Assembly (NCBI GenBank): GCA_019310195.1 | Contig: JAFDET010000036.1 | Coordinates: 1-15,861, forward strand | Origin: Deltaproteobacteria bacterium | GTDB taxonomy: Bacteria > Myxococcota_A > UBA9160 > JAFDET01 | DNA length: 15,861 bases | Reading direction: 5' to 3' | Shown here: piece after piece, positions 1 to 8,864 of the stretch | Layout of the letters: every line of letters begins with the position of its first letter | Position numbering within the stretch: position 1 is the first letter of the stretch | The notes under the pieces: model-generated | What the model was told of the DNA's origin: nothing | What the model saw: the letters and a program-made list of their open reading frames with translations, nothing else | Database searches by the model: none | Translations under genes and position numbers: made by a program

Positions 1-861
1 GATCAGCAGCGTTCCCAGGGTGCGCGTGAAGCGCGCGATGGCGAGCATGCGCGCCACCCGGCCCAGGATCGGAAGCCGCAGCTTGGAGCGATCGTAGATC
101 TCGCGGCCGCGCTCCGTCTGCACGGCGGCGCGCAGGCCCATGGCCAGCGCCACGCCCGCCGCCAGGAAGGCCCACCACCAATCCCGCGCCACGTTGGACG
201 CCGAGATGATGGCCCGCGTGTAGAAGGGCAGGGGCTGGTTCAGGCTGGCCAGCAGCTCGGTGATCTGGGGCAGCACCACGGTGACCAGAGCGGCCACCAC
301 GATCAGGGCGAAGCCCAGCATGGCCAGCGGGTAGGCGATGATCGAGATCACCTTGTTGCGCATGCGCTGCTGGTTCTCCAGGTAGTCGGCCAGGCGATCC
401 AGCACCTGCTTCAGGGCGCCACCCGTCTCGCCCGCCCGCACCATGCTGACGTAGAGCCCCGAGAAGGGGCCGGCCTGCTCCAGGGCGTCGCCCAGGGAGG
501 CGCCCTCGTTGACCTTGTCCCGCACCTGGCCCAGCACGGACTTGAGCCGCGCGGTCTCCACCTGCTCGGCCAGCGCGCCCAGTGCGTCCACCAGCGGAAT
601 CTCGGCACCCACCAGGGTGGCGAGCTGGCGGGTGGCGATGGCCAGGTCCATGCCGGAGATCCGACGCAGCGTGGGCAGCGTGATGCTCCAGCTCGTGGCG
701 CCGGTGGCCTGGATCGAAGACGGGCCGCCCTCGGAAATCTCCGTGGGGACGATGCCGTCGCCGCGCAGCTTGGCCCGCGCGGCGCGGGCGCTCTCGGCAT
801 CCACGAAGCCGCGGGTCGAGCGGCCGCTGGCCGCCACTCCTTTGTAGGCGTACACCGGCAT
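1..861 (-). CDS. gspF: Type II secretion inner-membrane platform protein GspF (3' end cut by window edge)
   Basis: GspF is the polytopic inner-membrane platform of the type II secretion system; it contacts the ATPase GspE and couples it to pseudopilus assembly. Exactly 287 codons are present and the frame is open to base 1; family members are about 400 residues, so roughly 115 are missing. The N-terminus (MPVYAYKGV, then a basic/acidic helix to about residue 40) is typical of GspF. The first T2SSF domain spans about 70-195, with the conserved run RQLATLVGAEIPLVDAL at 78-94 and VRAGETGG at 141-148. Hydrophobic segments lie at about 171-197 and 228-245. The second T2SSF repeat begins near 277 (ARFTRTLGTLL). 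The ATG is preceded by GAGGG, which overlaps the gspE stop codon, with 8 bases between the two genes, so translation is probably coupled. The rest of the operon should lie beyond the left edge. Confidence 0.96.
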   Translation of the reverse strand, partial: MPVYAYKGVAASGRSTRGFVDAESARAARAKLRGDGIVPTEISEGGPSSIQATGATSWSITLPTLRRISGMDLAIATRQLATLVGAEIPLVDALGALAEQVETARLKSVLGQVRDKVNEGASLGDALEQAGPFSGLYVSMVRAGETGGALKQVLDRLADYLENQQRMRNKVISIIAYPLAMLGFALIVVAALVTVVLPQITELLASLNQPLPFYTRAIISASNVARDWWWAFLAAGVALAMGLRAAVQTERGREIYDRSKLRLPILGRVARMLAIARFTRTLGTLLI

Positions 862-869
862 ACCGGCCC

Positions 870-2603
870 TCAGATCTGGGCCACGACGCCCTCGTCCTCG
901 GTCGCCCGCAGCACCTCTTCGATGGAGGTGATGCCCTTGACGACCTTGCGGGCTCCATCGGTGCGCAGGCTCCCCATTCCCTTTTCCATGGCCTTGCGCT
1001 TGATGGACTTGGCGTCGGAGGTCTGGGTCACCATGGCGCGGATGTCATCGTCGATCATCATCAGCTCGAAGATGCCCACCCGCCCGCGGTAGCCCGTGTG
1101 GTTGCAGCGGGCGCAGCCGGCGGGGTGGTACGCGGTGATCGGCCCGTTGGCGCGCACGCCGATCTCGGCGAGCTGCTCGGGCGTGGGCTGGTAGGCCTCG
1201 CGGCACTCGGTGCACAGCACGCGCACCAGCCGCTGGGCCAGCACCGCCGCCAGTGACGACGCGACCAGGAAAGGCTCCACGCCCATGTCCACCATGCGCG
1301 TGATGGCGCTGGGTGCGTCGTTGGTGTGCAGGGTCGAGAAGACCAGGTGGCCGGTCAACGAGGCCTGGATGGCGATCTCCGCGGTCTCCAGGTCGCGGAT
1401 CTCACCCACCAGGATCACGTTGGGGTCCTGGCGCAGCACCGAGCGCAGGCCGGCGGCGAAGGTGAGACCGATGCGGGGGTTGACCTCGATCTGGCCCACG
1501 CCCGCGAGCTGGATTTCCACCGGGTCCTCGATGGTGATGATGTTCTTGTCGACGGAGTTGATCCGCGACAGGGCCGCGTAGAGCGTGGTGGTCTTGCCGC
1601 TTCCCGTGGGTCCCGTGACCAGCACGATCCCGTTGGGACGGGCGATGAGCTTGGACATGGCTTCGAGCTGGATCTTGCTGAAGCCCAGCACTTCCAGGTC
1701 CACCATGTCGTTGGTCCGAGGCAGCAGCCGCAGCACGACCCGCTCGCCGTGCGCCACGGGCACCGTCGAGACGCGCACGTCGTAGTCGCGGCCCGCGATC
1801 TTCAGCCGGATGCGCCCGTCCTGGGGCAGCCGCTTCTCCGCGATGTTCAGGCCCGCCATGATCTTGAGGCGCGACACCACGCTGGCCTGGAGCGTCTTGG
1901 GCAGTGACGCGATCGGCTCGTAGAGGACGTCGTCGATGCGGAAGCGCACGCGGATGTCGCCCTCGAACGGCTCCAGGTGGATGTCGCTGGCGCGCTCCTT
2001 CACCGACTGCTGGAGCAGCGAGTTGACCAACCGGATGATCGGCGCGTCGTCGGCGGCGTCCAGCAGGTCCTGGGGCTCGTGGCTGATCTCGTCGGCCAGG
2101 GCCGAGAGGTCCTCGGTGGCGTCATCCACCAGGTCGGCGGCGGAGGTGGTGCCGCGGTCGTAGGCCTGGTTGATGGCGGCCAGGATCACGCGGCGCGGCG
2201 CCAGCTCCGGCTGGACCTCGGCGCCCTCGAAGAGCAGCGCCAGGTCGTCCAGGGGCTCGGTCTGGAAGGGGTCGGAGATCGCCACCCGCACCGCGTCCTC
2301 GCTGCGCTCGAAGGGCAGCAGCCCGTGGGACTTGGCAAAGCCGATGGGCACGCGTGCCAGAAGCTCGCCGTCGATGGCGTCCGGATCGATCTCTCGCCTC
2401 ACGGGCAGGGCCAGCTGCGCGGCCAGCGCCTCGATCACCTCGTCCTCGCCCAGCCAGCCCTGGTCCACGACCACCTCGGCCAGACGCCGGCCGGTCTCGG
2501 CCTGGATGCGGCGCGCCTCCTCGAGCTGGCTCGGCTCCAGGCGCGTGTGCTGGACCAGGATGTCGGCGAGATCCAGGGAAGCGACGGGCGAGGCGGCGCT
2601 CAC
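870..2603 (-). CDS. gspE: Type II secretion ATPase GspE
   Basis: Cytoplasmic hexameric ATPase that powers T2SS pseudopilus extension. The 577-residue length is normal for the family. The N-terminal MshEN/T2SSE_N-type domain (about 10-145) docks to GspL in known systems. The ATPase core shows Walker A GPTGSGKT at 331-338, an Asp-box region around 355-373, Walker B VILVGEIRD at about 396-403, and a His-box region ending in STLHTNDA at 423-430. Two CxxC pairs (464-467 and 497-500) form the zinc-binding C-terminal module of GspE/PilB-type ATPases. The motif set looks intact, so the enzyme should be active. The start is GTG, whose last bases overlap the gspD stop as GTGA (4-nt overlap), a standard coupling arrangement. 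The nearest Shine-Dalgarno-like run (GGTGGAG) is about 11 nt away, so initiation probably relies on coupling. PilB is an alternative, but the gspC-D-E-F context settles it as GspE. Confidence 0.97.
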   Translation of the reverse strand: MSAASPVASLDLADILVQHTRLEPSQLEEARRIQAETGRRLAEVVVDQGWLGEDEVIEALAAQLALPVRREIDPDAIDGELLARVPIGFAKSHGLLPFERSEDAVRVAISDPFQTEPLDDLALLFEGAEVQPELAPRRVILAAINQAYDRGTTSAADLVDDATEDLSALADEISHEPQDLLDAADDAPIIRLVNSLLQQSVKERASDIHLEPFEGDIRVRFRIDDVLYEPIASLPKTLQASVVSRLKIMAGLNIAEKRLPQDGRIRLKIAGRDYDVRVSTVPVAHGERVVLRLLPRTNDMVDLEVLGFSKIQLEAMSKLIARPNGIVLVTGPTGSGKTTTLYAALSRINSVDKNIITIEDPVEIQLAGVGQIEVNPRIGLTFAAGLRSVLRQDPNVILVGEIRDLETAEIAIQASLTGHLVFSTLHTNDAPSAITRMVDMGVEPFLVASSLAAVLAQRLVRVLCTECREAYQPTPEQLAEIGVRANGPITAYHPAGCARCNHTGYRGRVGIFELMMIDDDIRAMVTQTSDAKSIKRKAMEKGMGSLRTDGARKVVKGITSIEEVLRATEDEGVVAQI

Positions 2604-5218
2604 GGCTGCTGCGGCTCCACCACCACCAGCGGGGTCATGCCGAAGGCGTCGCGCACCACCTGCTCCGCGCGCAGGGCCTTCTCGCGCGTTTCGAAGGGGC
2701 CCAGGCGGATTTCGAAGCGGACGGCGTCGCCGTTCTGCTCGGCCAGCAGGCGACCGTCGAAGCCGGCATCCAACAGCTCGGTCAGCCGCTCGGCGGCCAG
2801 CTGGTCGTCGTTGTAGGTGCCGGCGACGACGCTGTACGAGGGCGCGTTCTCCAGCGTCTCCTGCTCGGCAGCCGCCTCTTCCTCCTGGCGCAGCAGGTCC
2901 TCCTCGATCTCCTTCATGCGCTCCAGCGGGTAGCGCTCGCGCAGCTCGCCGATCTTGTCCCGGGCCGGGTTGCGCTTGCCGCGCTTCTCGAGGGGGATGC
3001 CGTACTCGTCCAGGAACTCCTCGTCGTCGATGGACTGCCGGTGTTCGGACTTGCGCGGGTCGCCCAGGGCGCCGCGGGAGCGCCGCTCGAACTCCTCGCG
3101 CTTGCGGATGGTCTGGTACTCCAGCTCCTGGGGCTGGCGGATGATGTAGGGCGTGATGAAGACCAGCAGGTTGACCTTCTGGAGCTCGCGCACGGTGCTC
3201 TTGAAGAGCCAGCCGAGCCAGGGGATGTCACCCAGCCAGGGGACTTTGTTGACCGTGTCGCGGTAGGTATCGGCCAGGAGCCCGCCGATCACCACGGTCT
3301 CGCCGTTGGAGACCACCACGGTGTTCTCGATCTTGCGGTTGGAGAGCGAGACGCCCACCTCGGTGGGATCCCCGGTGGCGGCAGTGGCGGCCGGGTTGAT
3401 GTCGGTGATCTCCTGGTAGATCTCCATGCGCAGGCTGTTGCCCTCGGTGATCTGGGGCGTCACGCGGAGAGTCACTCCGATGTCGCGGCGCTCGATGTTC
3501 TGGGAGGTGGCCAGGCCCGTGTCCTGGCCGGCGGCCGACTGGATGCGGCTGGTGATGATGGGGATGTTGTCGCCGATCTTGATCTCGGCTTCCTCGTTGT
3601 CCATGGTCAGGATGTGGGGCGCCGACAGGATGTTGGTGCCGGCCATGTTTTCCGAGGCTCGGATCACGCCCTGGATGAAGGTCCCGCTGACAGCCAGCGG
3701 GTTGCCGTCGGCATCGCGGTCGATCTGCACCGTGTTGTAGGTGGCGGCGGCCACGAAGTTGTTGGCGGCGGCCTCGGCGATGTTTCCGATCAGGTCGCCC
3801 AGGTCGTCCACGTTGTCGGTGATTCCCCCGCCGTTTCCGCCATCCTCGCCGTCGCCGGGATCCGGCGGAAGCGCGGGCTGGACCGCCCCGGGCGGGCCGA
3901 AGATGCTGGGGTTGATGCGCTGGTCGGTGAGCGAGCCGATGGTGTAGCTGGTGTTGTTGCGGAAGATGCGCACGATGCCGTTGAATCCCAGCTGCTGGCT
4001 GTTGCCGACCGAGACCTCCATGATCAGCGCCTCGACCAGCACCTGGGGGCGCGCGATGTCCAGCTTGTCGATCACGGCGGAGAGGGTCTGGTAAGCCTCG
4101 CGGCTGCCCTGGATCACCAGGCTGTTGGTGCCGATGTCGGCCGTGACCGACACGCCCTCGGCCAGCTCCGACACCACGGCGCGCAGCGCCTGGGGCGGCT
4201 GGCCGGCTCGGCCCGGGGCGCCGCCGGCGGAGGTCTGGGGCGCGCCGGAGATCAGGCTGTTGAGGACGTTGGCGATCTCCTCGGAGTCCGCGTGCTTGAG
4301 GTAGTAGACGTGGATGCGGCCCTCGCCGGTCACCGGCACGTCCAGGCGCCGCACGAAGCTGCGGATGTCCTCCAGCTTCGCGCGCGAGGCCAGCACGATC
4401 AGCGAGTTGGTGCGCGGGTCGGTCAGGATGCGAGGCGGTCGGCGCGAGGCCGGGTCCACCGCCGCAGCCTGGGCCGCCCGCGCCGGGCGGGTTCGCGCCC
4501 GGGCCCGGGCCGGAGCGGGAGTGCTGGTGGTCTGCGCTCCGTAGATCTCGGCGAGCTGCTCGGCCAGGGAGGCGGCGTCGGCGTACTGCACGCGGATGAC
4601 CGCCAGCTCCTCGCGATATGTCTCCACGTCGATGGACTGCAGGATCGACAGGATGCGGCGGATGTTCGACGACGAGTCGGTGAGGATGATCGTGTTGGTG
4701 GGCGCGTAGGCCACCATGGACGCGTCCTTGGACACCAGGGGCTTGAGCGTGTTGGTGATGGCCTCGGCGTCGATGTACTGGAGCGGGATCAGGCGCGTGA
4801 TGTAGCGGTCGCGGAAGGGCGGCCGCTCGGTGCTCTCGCTGGTCTCGATGCTGGATTCCTTGGCCTCGCGGACCGGAATCACCTTGATGGCGCCGCCCGG
4901 GGTGGAGACCGTGGTGAAGCCCTTCACCTGGAGGACCGACTCGAAGACGGCGTAGGCCTGGTCCAGGGTGATGCGAGTGGGCGACACGATGGTGACGCGT
5001 CCGCGCACGCGGTCGTCGTAGATGAAGTTGCGATTCGTGAGGCGGGCGATGGTCTCGATGACGACCGAGAGCTCGACGTCCTGGAAGTCCAGCTGGACGA
5101 GCTCTTCGCCCTCCACGTCGTCGGCGCGCGTGAGTCCCGCGGACCCCGCGAAGACCAGGGCCGCCAGGGTCAGCAGGATCGCCGCCCGCCCGCGCGCTCG
5201 GATGCCTCGCCCGGCCAT
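2600..5218 (-). CDS. gspD: Type II secretion secretin GspD with C-terminal SPOR-like domain
   Basis: Outer-membrane secretin that forms the exit channel of the T2SS. At 872 residues it is about 200 longer than typical GspD (about 650-700). Visible layout: signal peptide about 1-32 (basic start, hydrophobic LTLAALVFAGSAG); N0 about 38-116; N1 about 137-199; N2 about 202-293; N3 about 300-388; secretin barrel core about 390-695, with IGVTLRVTPQI at 580-590, VVIGGLL at 642-648 and the end KVNLLVFITPYIIR at 681-694. Unusual parts: an Ala/Arg/Pro-rich insert in N2 (about 233-263), a Gly/Asp-rich loop (about 451-465), a charged linker (about 698-792), and a C-terminal segment (about 794-868, YSVVAGTY through RLGPFETREKA) that fits the SPOR fold, where an S-domain would normally be. 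GGAG precedes the ATG, one base after the gspC stop. The secretin call is firm; SPOR is my pattern-based call. Confidence 0.96.
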   Translation of the reverse strand: MAGRGIRARGRAAILLTLAALVFAGSAGLTRADDVEGEELVQLDFQDVELSVVIETIARLTNRNFIYDDRVRGRVTIVSPTRITLDQAYAVFESVLQVKGFTTVSTPGGAIKVIPVREAKESSIETSESTERPPFRDRYITRLIPLQYIDAEAITNTLKPLVSKDASMVAYAPTNTIILTDSSSNIRRILSILQSIDVETYREELAVIRVQYADAASLAEQLAEIYGAQTTSTPAPARARARTRPARAAQAAAVDPASRRPPRILTDPRTNSLIVLASRAKLEDIRSFVRRLDVPVTGEGRIHVYYLKHADSEEIANVLNSLISGAPQTSAGGAPGRAGQPPQALRAVVSELAEGVSVTADIGTNSLVIQGSREAYQTLSAVIDKLDIARPQVLVEALIMEVSVGNSQQLGFNGIVRIFRNNTSYTIGSLTDQRINPSIFGPPGAVQPALPPDPGDGEDGGNGGGITDNVDDLGDLIGNIAEAAANNFVAAATYNTVQIDRDADGNPLAVSGTFIQGVIRASENMAGTNILSAPHILTMDNEEAEIKIGDNIPIITSRIQSAAGQDTGLATSQNIERRDIGVTLRVTPQITEGNSLRMEIYQEITDINPAATAATGDPTEVGVSLSNRKIENTVVVSNGETVVIGGLLADTYRDTVNKVPWLGDIPWLGWLFKSTVRELQKVNLLVFITPYIIRQPQELEYQTIRKREEFERRSRGALGDPRKSEHRQSIDDEEFLDEYGIPLEKRGKRNPARDKIGELRERYPLERMKEIEEDLLRQEEEAAAEQETLENAPSYSVVAGTYNDDQLAAERLTELLDAGFDGRLLAEQNGDAVRFEIRLGPFETREKALRAEQVVRDAFGMTPLVVVEPQQP

Positions 5219-5219
5219 G

Positions 5220-6155
5220 CTACTCCGTCACCTCGTAGGTCAGGGTGCGGGGCTTGCCGTCGGCGCTGGTGACGGTGACCTCGAAGCGCTCGGCCTGGGT
5301 CAGCTCGCGCAGGACCTCGGCGCTGCCCTGGGGGCTGTTGATCTGGATGCCGTTGAACTGGGTGATCGTGTCCCCGTCCTGGATGCCGATTTCCTGGAAC
5401 AGGCTGCCTTCCTTCACGTTGTTGAGCTGGATGCCGACCATCTGGCCGCCTTCGTACTTGGGCAGGATACGCGCGGAGGAGAAGATCTCGGCCGGGTTGC
5501 GGCCGGCCAGCTCGATCACGTCTTTCCGGTTGACCTGGAAGCGGTTCTCGGCGAGCCGCCGGACGCGGGCTTCGCCGGCCGGGTTGTTGGCGGGACGAGC
5601 AGGCCGTGCCGCGCTACGGGACGGGCGGTTGGGACGGCGCAGGCTCCGGGCGCGGGCGCTGCGCCGGGTGGGCGCCTCGCCGGTGTCCTCTTCGAGGGCC
5701 AGCTCCTCGCGCTGCCCCCGGTTGTCCAGGATGATGCGCCGCCGCTCGATGCCCACGACCTTGGCCTGGCCGGCCAGCGCGTCGCCGAGCTTCACCACCA
5801 CCTCCTTGCGCTGGTCCTGGTCCTCGACGGCGGCCCAGGAGAGCTCCGGCCGACTGGAGGCGGCCGTGCCCAGCAGGCGCAGCGGGAGCCGCGTGGCCTC
5901 GAGCTCCTCCTGCTCGTCGGTCGGGGGGGCAGTGGGCACCAGCGTCGAGACGTCGAAGAGCTTGCGGTCGAGGATCACCTGGCGATCGGCAAAGCTGCGT
6001 TGGCTGACCACGGGCTCGGCGCTCGCGCGCAGGGAAACATCCGCCGCCGCCGGCGTCAGCTTGGCGGCGGCTACCTGGTTCAGGCTGGCGGCTACGAGCC
6101 AGCAGCACAGCACGAACAGGCAGCTATTGGCGCTCCAGATCGCGATCCGGCCCAT
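5220..6155 (-). CDS. gspC: Type II secretion inner-membrane clamp protein GspC (PDZ type)
   Basis: GspC spans the inner membrane once and links the inner platform to the GspD N0 domain in the periplasm. The 311-residue protein has a short cytoplasmic start and a transmembrane segment at about 10-30 (CLFVLCCWLVAASL). The homology-region domain is at about 54-157, including QVILDRKLFDV at 59-69 and LRLLGTAA at 92-99. An Arg/Pro/Ala-rich linker follows at about 163-200. The C-terminal PDZ domain is at about 208-311, with VGIQLNNVKEGSLFQEIGIQDGD at 240-262. PDZ-type GspC proteins take part in substrate or partner contacts. It is the first gene of the minus-strand operon. No strong Shine-Dalgarno sits at the usual distance from the ATG (GGGAG is about 16 nt upstream; GGGA is only 3 nt away), and no alternative in-frame start is visible upstream. 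The TAG stop is one base before the gspD ATG. Confidence 0.93.
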   Translation of the reverse strand: MGRIAIWSANSCLFVLCCWLVAASLNQVAAAKLTPAAADVSLRASAEPVVSQRSFADRQVILDRKLFDVSTLVPTAPPTDEQEELEATRLPLRLLGTAASSRPELSWAAVEDQDQRKEVVVKLGDALAGQAKVVGIERRRIILDNRGQREELALEEDTGEAPTRRSARARSLRRPNRPSRSAARPARPANNPAGEARVRRLAENRFQVNRKDVIELAGRNPAEIFSSARILPKYEGGQMVGIQLNNVKEGSLFQEIGIQDGDTITQFNGIQINSPQGSAEVLRELTQAERFEVTVTSADGKPRTLTYEVTE

Positions 6156-6207
6156 GTTCCCGAGAATCCCGCTCCCAGTTTGTATTGCCGGGGGTCTGTA
6201 GCCGGGG

Positions 6208-6235
6208 GCCGATCGGCGAATCGGCTGAAAAGCCG
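6208..6235. repeat. Nested dyad symmetries upstream of gspC
   Basis: Three overlapping symmetric elements are packed into 28 bases: a perfect palindrome GCCGATCGGC (6208-6217), an inverted repeat CCGAT-N6-ATCGG (6209-6224), and a hairpin CGGCT-GAAA-AGCCG (6222-6235). They lie between the candidate gsp -10 box and the gspC start, so they could be an operator or a leader-RNA structure. Neither strand has a T-run after the hairpin, so it is not a terminator. Function is inferred from position only. Confidence 0.4.
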
Positions 6236-6239
6236 TCGG

Positions 6240-6245
6240 ATTCTA
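6240..6245 (-). promoter_or_regulatory. Candidate -10 box for the gsp operon
   Basis: On the minus strand this reads TAGAAT, one mismatch from the TATAAT consensus, in an otherwise very GC-rich spacer. It would place transcription start about 75-80 bases before the gspC ATG. No convincing TTGACA-like -35 box is found 16-19 bases upstream, so the call rests on the -10 alone and the position is uncertain. Confidence 0.25.
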
Positions 6246-6251
6246 TCCCGT

Positions 6252-6273
6252 TGCCGGTGCCTGGGCATCGGCA
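6252..6273. repeat. 9-bp inverted repeat (hairpin) in the divergent spacer
   Basis: TGCCGGTGC and GCATCGGCA form a 9-pair stem (one G-U pair) around a CTGG tetraloop. It sits just upstream of the candidate minus-strand -10 box and about 115 bases before the divergent plus-strand gene. No T-run follows it, so it is more plausible as a protein-binding dyad or an RNA structure than as a terminator. Apart from these symmetries, the spacer 6156-6388 shows nothing I recognise. Confidence 0.4.
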
Positions 6274-6388
6274 TTCCCCGTGGGGTCGGCCCCCCTCTGG
6301 CCCACCTGGCTTCGCTACGCTCTCCAGCGTCCAAGGGACACCGGCCGGGCCTGGGCTGTTCCCTCCTCCCGGCCACCGGAGGCGCGCG

Positions 6389-6823
6389 GTGGACCGAAGC
6401 CAGAAGACCCCCTCCCGTCGGCCCCGCCGCTGGCTGTCGGCTCTCTGGATCGGCATCCCGGCCCTGAGTCTTGCGCTCGTTGCCTGGATGTATCCGCTGG
6501 GCCCGTCCCTGGTCGAGGTCGCGTCCCCGGCCTCCGACCTGCGCAGCACCAACGAGGCCGTCGAGGTCCTGTTGCGGTTCCCCCGCAGCGAGCGCACGCG
6601 CCCCGAGACCCTGCGGGTCCTGGTCAACGGCGCGGACGTGACGGGCGGGTTCGACGTGGCCTCCAACGGCGCCATCGGGGACGTGGTGCTGCTGGTCGAC
6701 GGCGAGAACCGCCTGGAGGTGAGTGTCTTCGGCCGCGCCTGGTGGGGCGGGCCGCGCCTGGTGGAGCACCGGGTCGAGGTTCGAATCACCGTCGAGCGCC
6801 CGATCGATCGCTACTGGGGCTGA
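6389..6823 (+). CDS. Small membrane-anchored protein with beta-rich extracytoplasmic domain, unknown function
   Basis: Not assignable to a named family by eye. The 144-residue reading starts at GTG 6389, chosen because GGAGG (6378-6382) lies 6 bases upstream; the open frame extends further 5' only through low-complexity Pro/Arg sequence. The N-terminus is strongly basic (RRPRR at 10-14), followed by one hydrophobic segment at about 17-36, which predicts an N-in anchor with the rest outside the cytoplasm. Residues 42-138 alternate short hydrophobic strands with polar turns: LRVLVNGADVTGGF at 75-88, VVLLVDGENRLEVSVFG at 99-115, HRVEVRITV at 127-135. The pattern NGxDVT...F...L..GEN.L.V.V resembles Ig-like or other beta-sandwich domains seen in bacterial surface proteins. 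It is divergent from gspC and 117 bases before dnaK. A role with the secretion system or envelope is possible but not shown. Confidence 0.7.
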   Translation: MDRSQKTPSRRPRRWLSALWIGIPALSLALVAWMYPLGPSLVEVASPASDLRSTNEAVEVLLRFPRSERTRPETLRVLVNGADVTGGFDVASNGAIGDVVLLVDGENRLEVSVFGRAWWGGPRLVEHRVEVRITVERPIDRYWG

Positions 6824-6840
6824 CTCTGCCGTGCCGGAAT

Positions 6841-6852
6841 CCCCCGCGGGGG
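6841..6852. repeat. 12-bp perfect palindrome upstream of dnaK
   Basis: CCCCCGCGGGGG is a perfect 12-bp palindrome located 18 bases after the preceding stop codon and 6 bases before the TTGACA box. It could be an operator. It could also be a small GC stem ending the upstream transcript, but only three T residues follow in the next ten bases, so termination is doubtful. Confidence 0.35.
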
Positions 6853-6857
6853 AGAAT

Positions 6858-6863
6858 TTGACA
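6858..6863 (+). promoter_or_regulatory. Candidate -35 box for the dnaK transcript
   Basis: A perfect TTGACA lies about 78 bases before the dnaK ATG. The hexamer 17 bases downstream (AGGCTC, 6881-6886) does not resemble TATAAT, and no CCCCAT-type heat-shock -10 is visible. This is a candidate only; the sigma factor cannot be told. No CIRCE element (TTAGCACTC-N9-GAGTGCTAA) is present. Confidence 0.3.
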
Positions 6864-6897
6864 CGGCCCGGGTCGTTCACAGGCTCTCGTCGTTCGG

Positions 6898-6914
6898 TCG
6901 CCCGGCTCGGGCGA
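6898..6914 (+). promoter_or_regulatory. Hairpin in the dnaK leader
   Basis: TCGCCCG and CGGGCGA form a perfect 7-bp stem around a GCT loop, ending 10 bases before the dnaK ribosome-binding site (GAGGAG, 6925-6930). If the transcript starts near 6890, this would be at its 5' end, where it might protect the mRNA or affect initiation. It does not pair with the ribosome-binding site, so it is not an obvious thermosensor. Confidence 0.35.
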
Positions 6915-6940
6915 GCGGGGCGGTGAGGAGAATCGATCCA

Positions 6941-8860
<1,920 letters not shown>

Positions 8861-8864
8861 GCCT

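Noticed and set aside
2354..5272. Long plus-strand open frame (972 codons) opposite gspD and gspE
   Set aside because: It is antisense to a well-recognised secretin and ATPase, has compositionally biased Gly/Asp/His/Arg-rich sequence with no family features, and is expected from codon bias in GC-rich genes.
6222..6273. Hairpins as a bidirectional terminator
   Set aside because: The flanking genes diverge, so no transcript needs to end here, and neither strand has a T-run after the stems.
6185..6388. N-terminal extension of the small membrane protein from TTG 6185
   Set aside because: The extra 68 residues are Pro/Arg/Gly/Ser-rich and cover the divergent spacer; the GTG at 6389 has a strong GGAGG site and places a normal membrane anchor near the N-terminus.
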